Source of the DNA: JBARKJ01 sp963698885 | GTDB taxonomy: Bacteria > Nitrospirota > JACRHJ01 | Reading direction: 5' to 3' | DNA: 64,000 nt | Assembly (NCBI GenBank): GCA_963698885.1 | Contig: CAVOSJ010000007.1 | Location: forward strand, 117,510-181,509 | The notes under the pieces: generated by a model | Told to the model about the DNA's origin: nothing | Database searches by the model: none | Seen by the model: the letters and a program-made list of their open reading frames with translations, nothing else | In this document: piece by piece, positions 48,197-56,570 of the stretch | How positions within the stretch are numbered: the stretch's first letter is position 1 | How the letters are laid out: each line of letters starts with the position of its first letter | Made by a program: the position numbers and the translations under genes

Positions 48197-49003
48197 ATGC
48201 CATTTGTATTTCATGATGAACGCGGCGCCGGTTTCTATGAGGTTTCCGGCTGGGAAGGCGCAAGGGGAGTATTCACTACCCGGAAGGGCGGAGTAAGCCC
48301 CCATCCCTTCGAATCCCTTAATATGGGCGCGGGCTCTGGGGACAGCCCCGGGAACGTAAAAAAGAACCGGGAGCTTTTAACCGCCGCGCTTGGTTTGCCC
48401 GGAGCCGAGATAAAGATGGTCCGGCAGGTGCATGGGGACGATATCTATGTCCTGCGGGAGCATGGTACCGGGGTACCCGGCGAAGCCGGGCGGATGCAGC
48501 CTGCGGGGCACGACGCGGTAATGACGGACCTTAAGCGGGTGCCGATAGGAGTGCTTACCGCGGACTGCGTGCCTATCCTGCTCTACGACCCGAAAAGGTC
48601 GGTGGTCGCGGCGGTGCACGCCGGCTGGGCCGGGACGGTCAAGGGGATAGCGGGGAAGGCGGTGGCGGAGATGGGCCGTCATTTCGGCTGCAAGCCCGAG
48701 AACCTGCTGGTGTCCATCGGCCCCTCCATCGGCCCGTGCTGCTATGAGGTTGACTCGAAAGTGCTCGACCCGCTGAAGGAATCCATGCCTCACGCTGCGG
48801 AGTTTATCACCAACTCGCGTCCGGGACATTGGCGGCTGGACCTCTGGAAGGCAAATATGAAAACTCTTGAAATCGCCGGCGTCCGGCCCGACAGGATAAA
48901 TGTTTTTGGCGCATGCACCGCATGCAACCCTGAGAAGTTCTACTCCCACAGGGGGAGCGGCGGGAGGGCCGGCAGGATGATGGCCTTGACCGTCCTTCTG
49001 TGA
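48197..49003 (+). CDS. pgeF: Peptidoglycan editing factor PgeF (YfiH, copper-type multicopper-oxidase-like)
   Basis: 268 residues. GVFTTRKGGVSPHPFESLNMG, VRQVHGDDIYVL, GVLTADCVPILLYDP, AAVHAGWAGTVKGI and IGPSIGPCCYEV are the family signatures, with the metal-binding His and Cys in HGDD, ADCVP and HAGW. Hydrolyses wrongly incorporated L-Ser-containing muropeptide precursors in the cytosol. First of pgeF-yggS-proC; its TGA overlaps the GTG of yggS. Confidence 0.95.
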   Translation: MPFVFHDERGAGFYEVSGWEGARGVFTTRKGGVSPHPFESLNMGAGSGDSPGNVKKNRELLTAALGLPGAEIKMVRQVHGDDIYVLREHGTGVPGEAGRMQPAGHDAVMTDLKRVPIGVLTADCVPILLYDPKRSVVAAVHAGWAGTVKGIAGKAVAEMGRHFGCKPENLLVSIGPSIGPCCYEVDSKVLDPLKESMPHAAEFITNSRPGHWRLDLWKANMKTLEIAGVRPDRINVFGACTACNPEKFYSHRGSGGRAGRMMALTVLL

Positions 49004-49731
49004 GCCGCATTCCGGAAAACATGCGCGCGGTGCTTGCGAAGCTTGAGGCGGCGGCGAAGCGCGCGGGCAGGGAGCCTTCTTCAGTCCGGCTGGTCGCGGT
49101 TACGAAGACCGTATCCGCTGCCGAGGCCTTGGAGGCGGCGGCGGCCGGGGCGGCCATACTGGGCGAGAACCGGGTCCAGGAAGCGCTTTCCAAAATGCGG
49201 GAAATGGATACCTTGAAGGCGGGGGGCGCTGGGGGGGCTGGGCGCGGGGCGGAGATCGAATGGCACCTGATAGGCTCGCTCCAGAAGAACAAGGCCCGGC
49301 AGGCGGTCGGAGTATTCAAACTGATACACTCGCTTGACTCGCTCGACCTGGCACGGGAGATAGACAGGCAGGCCGCGAAGAGGGGGATAATCCAGAAGGC
49401 GCTTGTTGAGATAAATATAGCTTCCGAGGAGACGAAGCGTGGAATCCGCCCGGAGGAAGCGCCCGGTTTCATGAAGGAAGCTTCCCGCCTGGAAAATTTA
49501 AAAATCACCGGGCTCATGTGCGTCCCGCCTATTACGGAGGACCCGGAGAGTTCCCGCCCGTACTTTAAAGAGATGAACCGCCTTGCGGCGGAGCTTACAC
49601 TGGAAGGGTTCGAGATGACCGAGCTTTCAATGGGCATGACGCAGGACTATGAGGTGGCCGCCGAGGAAGGGGCTACGCTGGTCCGGGTGGGGACGGCTAT
49701 TTTCGGTGCGAGGACTATGAAAAATGAATAA
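49000..49731 (+). CDS. yggS: PLP homeostasis protein YggS/PLPBP
   Basis: 243 residues from GTG at 49000. PLP-binding LVAVTKTVSAAEALEAA (Lys), GENRVQEALSKM, WHLIGSLQKNKARQAV, VEINIASEETKRGI, GLMCVPPITED, SMGMTQDYEVAAEEGATLVRVGTAIFG. Alanine-racemase-like barrel that buffers PLP. A Gly-rich insertion (LKAGGAGGAGRGAE) lies between helix regions. Overlaps proC by eight bases. Confidence 0.95.
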   Translation: MSRIPENMRAVLAKLEAAAKRAGREPSSVRLVAVTKTVSAAEALEAAAAGAAILGENRVQEALSKMREMDTLKAGGAGGAGRGAEIEWHLIGSLQKNKARQAVGVFKLIHSLDSLDLAREIDRQAAKRGIIQKALVEINIASEETKRGIRPEEAPGFMKEASRLENLKITGLMCVPPITEDPESSRPYFKEMNRLAAELTLEGFEMTELSMGMTQDYEVAAEEGATLVRVGTAIFGARTMKNE

Positions 49732-50536
49732 AAAAATTGCTTTCATAGGGGCGGGTAACATGGCCGAGGCGATGGTCAAGGGCCTTGTCATATCCGGCCT
49801 TGTGCCGAAAGAAGATATTACCGTCTCGGACGCGTCGCCTAACCGGCTCCTGCATATGAAGAAGTTCTACGAAGTGGGCGCGGTGACGGACAACGCCAAG
49901 GCCGTGAAGGGCAAGGACGTGATAATCCTTGCCGTGAAGCCGAAGGATATAGCGGGCGTATTGCTCGAAATATCCTCGTCCGTTACGCCGAAACAGCTTA
50001 TCATATCCATCGCGGCAGGGGTAACCGCCGCCAGTATCGAGAAGTCGCTGGGGAAGAAGGCGCGTGTAATACGGGTGATGCCGAATACGCCCGCGCTGGT
50101 GCAGGAAGGCGCGGCCGCGGCGTTTGCCGGGCCGAACACTAAGCCGGGCGATATGGAAATCGCGACGAAGCTTTTATCGGCTATCTGCAAGGCGGTCGTG
50201 ACCGTCCCCGACGAGAAGCTGATGGACGCGGTGACGGGGCTCTCCGGCAGCGGGCCGGCATACGTGTTCGTGATCCTCGAAGCGCTCTCGGACGCGGGGG
50301 TGCGGATGGGGCTGTCCAGGGAGCATTCGTTCCTGCTGGCGGCCCAGACGCTCGTTGGCTCGGCCAGCATGGCGCTCCAGACAAAGGAGCCGCTGTCGAA
50401 GCTGAAGGACATGGTCACTTCTCCAGGCGGGACGACTATCGCGGGGCTCCAGGTTCTGGAAGAGAGAGGACTCCGGGCGGCGCTTTACGCGGCCGTCGAG
50501 GCGGCTACGAAGCGCTCGCAGGAACTGGGGAAATAA
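49724..50536 (+). CDS. proC: Pyrroline-5-carboxylate reductase
   Basis: 270 residues. NADPH loop IAFIGAGNMAEAMVKGL, ILAVKPKDIAGVL, ISIAAGVTAASIEK, RVMPNTPALVQEGAAA, and GLSGSGPAYVFVILEALSDAGVRMGL, then SPGGTTIAGLQVLEERGLRAA. Final step of proline synthesis. Operon with yggS; the usual downstream partner yggT is displaced 2.8 kb away by two inserted genes. Confidence 0.97.
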   Translation: MNKKIAFIGAGNMAEAMVKGLVISGLVPKEDITVSDASPNRLLHMKKFYEVGAVTDNAKAVKGKDVIILAVKPKDIAGVLLEISSSVTPKQLIISIAAGVTAASIEKSLGKKARVIRVMPNTPALVQEGAAAAFAGPNTKPGDMEIATKLLSAICKAVVTVPDEKLMDAVTGLSGSGPAYVFVILEALSDAGVRMGLSREHSFLLAAQTLVGSASMALQTKEPLSKLKDMVTSPGGTTIAGLQVLEERGLRAALYAAVEAATKRSQELGK

Positions 50537-50637
50537 TGGACCGCGGATTAAGCGTATCGGGCAGCTGAGCCTGTTGTCCTGGATTCCAGGATAGAGTAAA
50601 ATTAAAAACTGCAGCATGGTCTGACACGGAGTTACGG

Positions 50638-52309
50638 ATGGAAGAGATACACAAAAGACCCGCTTGGCGGGAACTGCTATTTCCCTTGTTTCTAATAATA
50701 GCCGTCTCCCTGGCCGCCTATGCAAACACCCTTGGAAACGGGTTCGTTTACGACGACAATTTTCAGGTGCTGGGTAACCCCTGGATTAGGGATGCAAGGT
50801 TTCTCCCGAATATCTTTTCAAGCTGTGACACTGGGGGTTTAACGGGAAACACCAATTACTACCGGCCAATGATGCACGTCATATACATGCTGGTCTATTA
50901 CGTCTTCGGCATAATGCCTTGGGGCTTCCACCTTGTAAACATAGTTCTTCACGCCGGGTCTTCCGTCCTTGTTTTCCTGATAGCCGGTATACTGTTCAGC
51001 GAATACAAGGCCCCTTCAAAATATCTATCGATTCCTCTAATGGCGGCCGTGCTTTTCGCGGTTCAACCCATACACTCGGAGGCGGTCTCATGGGTTTCGG
51101 GCGTCACGGACCTCTCGTACACGTTTTTCTGCCTGCTGTCATTCTATCTCTACCTCCGGTCCGAAAGCAGGTTCAACACGTGCTACTACCTCTCAGTAGT
51201 TGCATTCTCCATAGGTACGCTGTGCAAGGAGCCCGCGGTAACCCTCCCGGCGCTGCTTCTCGCATACGACATGCTGCTGAACAGGAAAAAGCCGGGATTT
51301 CAGTTTATAGTAAAGAGATACGCCCTGTTTGTACTCGCCGCATCCGCTTACCTGGGCGTCAGGTCTTACGCGCTCGGAATGAGCATGATATCGAAGCAAC
51401 ATGGCGAGTATAGCTATTTTGGAAACCTGTTTATAATCTTTGCGACATACTTTAAAAAGCTGATCGTACCAATCAACCTCAAGTTAATTTATTCGTTCAG
51501 GCCCGTCCAGTCCTTGCTTGAGACAAGCGCGTTGACGTCCGTCCTTATTACAGCGCTGGTTGCCGTCCTTTTCTATGTCGCATATAAAAAGAACCGGCTG
51601 GTATTTTTCTGCCTTTTGACCATAGTGGTCCCGCTTCTTCCATGCCTTTATATACCCGCGATCACCGGTCCAAGCATTCTGGCGGAGAGGTATCTCTACC
51701 TACCTTCCGTGGGGTTCGTAATGCTGATATCTTTAGCGATAGCCCGGCTTGCGGGTTCAAAGGGGCGGGTTGCCGCAGCATCGGTATTCCTTACGCTGGT
51801 TGCCCTGTACTCTACAGGGACCATACTCAGAAATGCGGACTGGAAGGATGACTACAGCCTATGGACTGCCGAGCTGAAGAATTCGCCCGGGTCTGACGTG
51901 GCGCGCACCAACCTCTGTCTGGCCGCGGGTGCGCATATCAACTTAGGCGCAATGTATGAAAAACGCGGCCGCGACGACCTGGCCGTAGGGGAATACATAA
52001 TGGCGACGAAGTGCAATCCAATCTCCGATGATGCATACGTTGCGTATAAAAACCTCGGCAACGCGTACGGCAGGATAGGCAAGGTTGACGAGTCCATACG
52101 GGCATACGAGGAAGCGTTGAAAGTGAAGTCCGGCGGCGCGGAGGTGCGCAACAATGCGGAGCTGCACAATAATATCGGCGTGGAGTATGCGAAGAAAGGG
52201 GATATGAAAAAGGCCTATAGAGCACTTCCAGGCCGCTGTCCATCTGGACCCAAACGACCTGACGTCCAGGATAAACCTGGAAAAAGCACTTAAGGAAACA
52301 CAAACATAA
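50638..52309 (+). CDS. TMTC-like membrane glycosyltransferase with TPR tail (one frameshift)
   Basis: About 556 residues. The first two-thirds hold about ten membrane helices with the luminal/periplasmic DD motif (GNGFVYDDNFQVLGNPWI near residue 35), YYRPMMHVIYMLVYYVFG, FAVQPIHSEAVSWVSG and LAERYLYLPSVGFVML, as in TMTC/DUF1736 GT-C mannosyltransferases. The C-terminus has TPR units (AHINLGAMYEKRGRDDLAVGEY; YKNLGNAYGRIGKVDESIRAYEEAL; LHNNIGVEYAKKGDMKKAY). One extra base near 52221 must be removed; the end then reads EHFQAAVHLDPNDL to TAA at 52309. Likely O-glycosylates exported proteins using a polyprenyl-phosphate sugar; acceptor unknown. Confidence 0.82.
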
Positions 52310-52426
52310 ATAGTGCTCTTATGAGTTTTCCATGGGTGAGTTTTAGCCCTATGGAAGTATTTCAGCCTCATCAGAAGCGGTTTTTCCGGCGGATAATGCC
52401 GGAGCCAGGCAACCGAGGTCTATTGA

Positions 52427-53347
52427 ATGAGCATGCTAACTGATACCTTTAAGATGATGAGGCCGCATCAGTGGGCCAAGAACTTGTTCATCTTTCCCGC
52501 GCTGCTGTTTTCGAAACACCTCTTCCACCTGCCCTCTTTGTTAACCAGTATCGCCGCGTTCGCTATCTTCTGCCTTCTATCCGGCACGGTATATATATTC
52601 AACGACATCCTAGATGCGGAGGAAGACAGGTGCCATCCGGTAAAGAGGGCCAGGCCGATTGCCGCGGGGCGCATGACAAAATACAGCGCCGGCATCATTT
52701 TCGGGCTGATGTCCGCTGCGTCCCTCGCGCTTTCCTTTGCGTTAAATACGGGGTTCGGGATAATTGCCGCGGTTTATTTCATCATGAACGTTTGTTATTC
52801 GTCATACTTAAAGCGCATAGCCATTGTGGATGTCATGGTGGTATCATTAGGGTTTGTACTGAGAGCGGCCGCCGGCGGGGTCGCGATCTCTGTGAGGGTA
52901 TCGTCGTGGCTTCTGGTCTGCACTATTCTCATAGCGCTGTTCCTTACGCTCGCAAAGAGGAGATACGAGCTGGCATTGCTGGGCGAGCTTTCAATCCTGC
53001 CGCCAGACCTGTCGGCTGCAGCCGATGACGCAGGATGCGCTATCAGGTACAGGAGGACCCTCGACGAGTATAGCGCCTACTTCCTGGACCAGATGATCGC
53101 CGTGACGACTGCGTCGTCGCTTATGGCCTACATACTGTACACTCTTTCCGGGGACGCGGTAATCCAGTTTGGCCAGCACCTGATTTATACGGTGCCATTT
53201 GTCATATACGGGATATTCCGCTACCTTTATTTAATCCACCAGAAAAAGGAAGGCGGGAGCCCCACGACAACGCTCATGGGGGACAGGCCCCTGCTGGTCG
53301 ATATCGGTTTATGGGTGGTTGCCGTAGTGGCGGTCATTTATTTTTGA
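52427..53347 (+). CDS. UbiA-family prenyltransferase, decaprenyl-phosphate phosphoribosyltransferase-like
   Basis: 306 residues, about nine membrane helices. Asp-rich motifs: FNDILDAEEDRCHPVKRARPIAAG (NDxxDxxxD) and YSSYLKRIAIVDVMVVSLGFVLRAAAGG; start RPHQWAKNLFIFPALLFS. These fit the 5-phospho-ribosyl-1-pyrophosphate:polyprenyl-phosphate transferase (Rv3806c) branch rather than quinone-pathway UbiA. The product would be a polyprenyl-linked pentose, a possible donor for the glycosyltransferase encoded just upstream; that link is inference. Confidence 0.82.
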   Translation: MSMLTDTFKMMRPHQWAKNLFIFPALLFSKHLFHLPSLLTSIAAFAIFCLLSGTVYIFNDILDAEEDRCHPVKRARPIAAGRMTKYSAGIIFGLMSAASLALSFALNTGFGIIAAVYFIMNVCYSSYLKRIAIVDVMVVSLGFVLRAAAGGVAISVRVSSWLLVCTILIALFLTLAKRRYELALLGELSILPPDLSAAADDAGCAIRYRRTLDEYSAYFLDQMIAVTTASSLMAYILYTLSGDAVIQFGQHLIYTVPFVIYGIFRYLYLIHQKKEGGSPTTTLMGDRPLLVDIGLWVVAVVAVIYF

Positions 53348-53366
53348 TGCCATCAAAGGAGTCTGA

Positions 53367-53660
53367 ATGTTCATTTTCGGAAATTTTCTCCACGCGATAG
53401 CCGTGGTGTTGGATATCATCCTGACTTTTTACATGTGGGTAGTAATCATAGCCGCGCTCATCTCCTGGGTAAACCCCGACCCGTACAACCCCATCGTCCG
53501 GTTCCTGTACGCGGCGACGGAGCCGGTGCTGAGGCCTATCCGCAGGAGGCTCCCGGCGATGGGTATAGACTTCTCGCCGATTATCGTGATAGCGGTCATT
53601 TATTTTCTTAAATATTTCCTCGTTGCGTCGCTTAACGATTTGGCGATAAGAATGCATTGA
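53367..53660 (+). CDS. yggT: YggT-family membrane protein
   Basis: 97 residues, two membrane segments (AVVLDIILTFYMWVVIIAALISWV; FSPIIVIAVIYFLKYFLVASL) around the family motif NPDPYNPIVRFLYAATEPVLRPIRRRLP. Function not fully known; linked with osmotic shock response and cell-division/septum factors in other bacteria. Precedes divIVA by ten bases. Confidence 0.93.
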   Translation: MFIFGNFLHAIAVVLDIILTFYMWVVIIAALISWVNPDPYNPIVRFLYAATEPVLRPIRRRLPAMGIDFSPIIVIAVIYFLKYFLVASLNDLAIRMH

Positions 53661-53670
53661 TGGAGGAGAC

Positions 53671-54132
53671 ATGAACATTACGCCCCTCGACATAAAGCAG
53701 AAGCAGTTTCGCCTCAAGTTCCGCGGCTTCGACATGAGCGAGGTGGACTCTTTCCTGGAAGACGTTACCGCAGAGATGGAGACGCTGATGCGGGAGAACG
53801 ACCAGCTGCGCACGGAAAACCAGACACTCCAGGCATCGCTTTCAGAATTCAAGGATACTGAAAAAAATCTGCGGGACACCCTGATGTCGGCGCAGAAGAT
53901 GTCCGAGGAGATGCGCCTCGGCACGGAGAAGGAGGCGGCTCTCAGGCTTAAGCAGGCGGAGATGGATGCGGAGGACCTTATGCGCAAGTCCCGCCAGGAG
54001 CTTGCGAAGATAGAGCAGGAGATAACGGAGCTTAACCGCATAAAGGAGCGGTTCGCCATGAAGATAAAAGGGGTCATAGAGGACCACCTGAAGATGCTGG
54101 ACTACGAGGAGAAGCAGGAGGGCCGGGAGTGA
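53671..54132 (+). CDS. divIVA: DivIVA-domain protein
   Basis: 153 residues. N-terminal lipid-binding motif ITPLDIKQKQFRLKFRGFDMSEVDSFLEDV, followed by a continuous charged coiled coil to the C-terminus. Binds negatively curved membrane and recruits division or polar proteins. In Gram-negative lineages with this neighbourhood its exact role is unclear. Stop overlaps the DUF167 GTG start. Confidence 0.93.
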   Translation: MNITPLDIKQKQFRLKFRGFDMSEVDSFLEDVTAEMETLMRENDQLRTENQTLQASLSEFKDTEKNLRDTLMSAQKMSEEMRLGTEKEAALRLKQAEMDAEDLMRKSRQELAKIEQEITELNRIKERFAMKIKGVIEDHLKMLDYEEKQEGRE

Positions 54133-54431
54133 GCGAACCGTCCGGCACCCTCTCCCTAAAGGAAGGGCCGGAAGGCATTACGTTCCAGGTCCGCGTCCTC
54201 CCCCGCTCGTCCAGAAACCAGATCGCCGGAGTATCCGAAGGGGTGGTGAAAATTAAGCTGACCGCCCCACCCGTCGAAGGCGCGGCCAACGAGATGCTTA
54301 TAGAGTTCCTGTCGGATAAGCTGAAAATCTCCAAGTCGAAAATATCCATCGTACGCGGCCAGTCGTCAAAATCGAAGACCGTAATGGCCACAGGCATTGA
54401 CGCCGCAGAGCTCAGTAAAATCCTTTCATAG
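54129..54431 (+). CDS. DUF167 (YggU) family protein
   Basis: 100 residues from GTG at 54129. Motifs: FQVRVLPRSSRNQIAGVSEGVVKIKLTAPPVEGAANEMLIEFLSDKL and SIVRGQSSKSKTV, the complete DUF167 pattern. Small alpha/beta protein of unknown function that regularly follows yggT/divIVA. Confidence 0.95.
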   Translation: MSEPSGTLSLKEGPEGITFQVRVLPRSSRNQIAGVSEGVVKIKLTAPPVEGAANEMLIEFLSDKLKISKSKISIVRGQSSKSKTVMATGIDAAELSKILS

Positions 54432-54485
54432 TAATGCCCCGCTGTCCATTTCCATTATCCTTGCCGAAGCAAACGTTGCATTTTT

Positions 54486-54494
54486 TGCTATACT
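54486..54494 (+). promoter_or_regulatory. Extended -10 promoter upstream of the zinc-ribbon gene
   Basis: TGCTATACTTTTT, same string as upstream of the citrate synthase gene, 168 bases before the small gene at 54663. Confidence 0.4.
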
Positions 54495-54662
54495 TTTTAC
54501 TAAATGCGGAATCTGCGAGGGGGGCCGGGCCTGACAAATATCATCTATTAACCAGCGCGACATCAGCGACCCCGGCCCCGGAAGATGATAAATTAGAGTG
54601 AATTGGCCGGGCTGATCGGCCCAGCTTCTTTTGGGACGCAATTTAAAAACGGAGGTATCGGC

Positions 54663-54800
54663 ATGGCAGAGGAAAAACATGTATGCGTAAGTTGCGGGGC
54701 GGACAGCTCAGCGAAGCTTTTGATATCGTGCGAACAGGACAAAAAGGCGGTCTGGGTGTGCGCACGCTGCCTGCCGATGTTCATCCATGGCGCCCACTAA
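54663..54800 (+). CDS. Tiny zinc-ribbon-like protein
   Basis: 45 residues from ATG at 54663, behind GGAGG. Two CxxC pairs (HVCVSCGA near residue 7; VCARCLPMFIHG near residue 33) and a C-terminal His suggest a single zinc site. No named family recognised. Too small for domain calling, but the ribosome-binding site, paired cysteines and normal codon use support a real gene. It is followed by a long inverted repeat and a short oxidase-like membrane protein, which may be its partner. Confidence 0.7.
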   Translation: MAEEKHVCVSCGADSSAKLLISCEQDKKAVWVCARCLPMFIHGAH

Positions 54801-54802
54801 GG

Positions 54803-54903
54803 GAGGGAGTGTTCTCGGAGAAAAATTATCTTGAACGTAAAATAAAACTCTTGCAGATGAAGCGTAATTGTGAATAATAATTTTTCGGAGAGAATACTCC
54901 CTC
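54803..54903. repeat. 101-bp long inverted repeat
   Basis: Arms of 27 bp: GAGGGAGTGTTCTC... at 54803-54829 and its imperfect complement ending ...GAATACTCCCTC at 54877-54903; 23 of 27 positions pair. The 47-base centre is AT-rich with no reading frame of note. It fills the gap between the zinc-ribbon gene and the next gene. No clear target-site duplication. Confidence 0.8.
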
Positions 54904-54927
54904 TCAATTATATATCGGAGGCCTTAA

Positions 54928-55329
54928 ATGGATAAAGAGGTCGTATGGTTTATTCGCCAGAGCGTTATCTATTTCCTGCTGGGCACGCTGCTCGGAGTTA
55001 TCTTTCTTTTTTCCCCTGATTCGGCCAACCAGGACAGGATTTCCCTGCACGTTCACATGAACCTGATCGGCTGGATGTCCATGATGATATTCGGCGTGGG
55101 CTACCATATCCTTCCCAGGTTCTCTGGCAAGCCCATATTCAACCGGAAACTGGAAACGGTCCAGTTCTGGCTGGCGTCCGCAGGCATGATGGGAATGGCG
55201 ATCGGCTGGCTGCTGCGCAGCATGGTAATCCAGGGCGGAAGCGAGATTCTCATCGTTTCCGGCGTGGTGATGTTCATCTCCATAGTGCTGTTCGTATATA
55301 ACATGCTCAGGACGGTACAGGGGCCGTAA
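54928..55329 (+). CDS. Short haem-copper oxidase subunit I-like membrane protein
   Basis: 133 residues, four membrane segments. The stretch SLHVHMNLIGWMSMMIFGVGYHILPRFSG carries His residues in the arrangement seen at the N-terminal haem-binding helices of cbb3/NorB-type subunit I (about 470 residues), but the protein stops after helix four. Start ATG at 54928 behind CGGAGG. The frame is clean and ends in a normal stop before a dispersed repeat, so this looks like a naturally short family rather than a truncated gene. Could bind haem or a quinone; function unknown. Confidence 0.72.
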   Translation: MDKEVVWFIRQSVIYFLLGTLLGVIFLFSPDSANQDRISLHVHMNLIGWMSMMIFGVGYHILPRFSGKPIFNRKLETVQFWLASAGMMGMAIGWLLRSMVIQGGSEILIVSGVVMFISIVLFVYNMLRTVQGP

Positions 55330-55335
55330 AGCTTT

Positions 55336-55426
55336 GCTACCTTTTTGGAAAAAGGTAGCGCCAAAAACTTTTAAACTGTCCGGCTTTTCTTTGTGTTACT
55401 TTCTTTTCACCTGAAAAGAAAGTAAC
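55336..55426 (+). repeat. Two-hairpin dispersed repeat, full copy with compensatory change
   Basis: H1 (55336-55359) is gctacc...ggtagc as in the 32725 copy; the spacer ccaaaaacttttaaactg is identical to the reference; H2 (55395-55426) is gttactttcttttcac / (ct)gaaaagaaagtaac. Lies between two convergent genes, where it could also act as terminator. Confidence 0.9.
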
Positions 55427-55430
55427 GACT

Positions 55431-56552
55431 TTAACTAATTTCCGCCAGCTCGTATTCCCTGCTGCCCAGGCCGAGTTTCTCGGCGTGTTCGATACACAGG
55501 GAGTAGTTCCTCGGGTTCACCATGCTCATCACGTCGTCCCCGGGTTTGCATTCCCGCTCCTCTGCCGCCGACTGCGGCAGAGGGTTTGCCTTCCGGAGCA
55601 TATCGACGGTTGCCTGTTCAATGGCGACCAGGTCGTCCGAAATCAGTATCCCCTGGTCCTGGAGCATCGGCGTGTCGCATGACGGCATGCAGTCGCACTC
55701 CGGCTGGATCTCGAACATGAAATTGATATAGATTACCCGCCCCGGCTTGAATGTGGAAAGCACCGCGCCGGCGCTCTCGGCAAGCGATTTCTGGAAGGTC
55801 TCGTCGTCCACCGGAAGGGTCAGCCCGCCGGACGGGCAGACACGCACGCACCTCCCGCAGAACCAGCACTGAGACGCGTCGTGCACGAGTTTCTCGTCAA
55901 CGAATTTTATGGCGTCTTTCGGGCAGACGTTCTCGCACTGCTGGCAATACGTGCAGACCTCCGGGTCCCACGAAAGAGGCACTTCTCCGTGGCAGTGCAT
56001 GTGCCCGCGCCCCTTTTTCCAGCCACCTTCCCTGTGCGCCGCCGAGACCCCGCCCATTGCGAGGTTCTTTAACGCCCCGGCATATCCCGCCTGTATATGC
56101 CCCTTGACATGCGAGCAGACTATCATAGCGGGCGCGTCGTGAATGGCGGACGCAACGGCAATTTCGCCCAGTATGTCACCCGGCGCGGCTACTATCAAAC
56201 TGTCCTTGCCGAACGGACCGTCCGCGAGGATAACCGGCGCGCCTACGGACAGGTGGTTTATTCCGTTTGAATTGGCTACCTCCAGATAATCCACGCCCAT
56301 AATCCGCACGGTGTCGGTTACGAAGGGTTTTCCGCCCGCGTTCTTTACGGCGTCAGTCGTTTTCCTGAGGAATGACGGCCTTACGATACGGTGTGCGCCC
56401 TCGGAGCCGAAATGCGTCTTTACCGCCACGTACTCGCCCTTGTCGAATGTCATCAGGCCGCATTCGCCGAGCATCTTCTCGAAGCGTCCCAGGACGCTGT
56501 AGCGGTAGTCCCAGCGCGTGCCGCGCGCGGAAGTGAAATAGACTTTGGACAT
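55431..56552 (-). CDS. DUF362 protein with two [4Fe-4S] ferredoxin motifs
   Basis: 373 residues from ATG at 56552 (MSKVYF) behind GGAGG. N-terminal DUF362 domain (VAVKTHFGSEGAHRIVRPSFLR; SHVKGHIQAGYAGALKNLAMGG), then CTYCQQCENVCP and CWFCGRCVRVCP, two CX2CX2CX3CP ferredoxin clusters, and a C-terminal CDCMPSCDTPML segment with three more Cys. Probably a cytosolic electron carrier or iron-sulfur enzyme; reaction unknown. Convergent with the oxidase-like gene. Confidence 0.9.
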   Translation of the reverse strand: MSKVYFTSARGTRWDYRYSVLGRFEKMLGECGLMTFDKGEYVAVKTHFGSEGAHRIVRPSFLRKTTDAVKNAGGKPFVTDTVRIMGVDYLEVANSNGINHLSVGAPVILADGPFGKDSLIVAAPGDILGEIAVASAIHDAPAMIVCSHVKGHIQAGYAGALKNLAMGGVSAAHREGGWKKGRGHMHCHGEVPLSWDPEVCTYCQQCENVCPKDAIKFVDEKLVHDASQCWFCGRCVRVCPSGGLTLPVDDETFQKSLAESAGAVLSTFKPGRVIYINFMFEIQPECDCMPSCDTPMLQDQGILISDDLVAIEQATVDMLRKANPLPQSAAEERECKPGDDVMSMVNPRNYSLCIEHAEKLGLGSREYELAEIS

Positions 56553-56570
56553 CAAACGCCTCCTTGCAAG

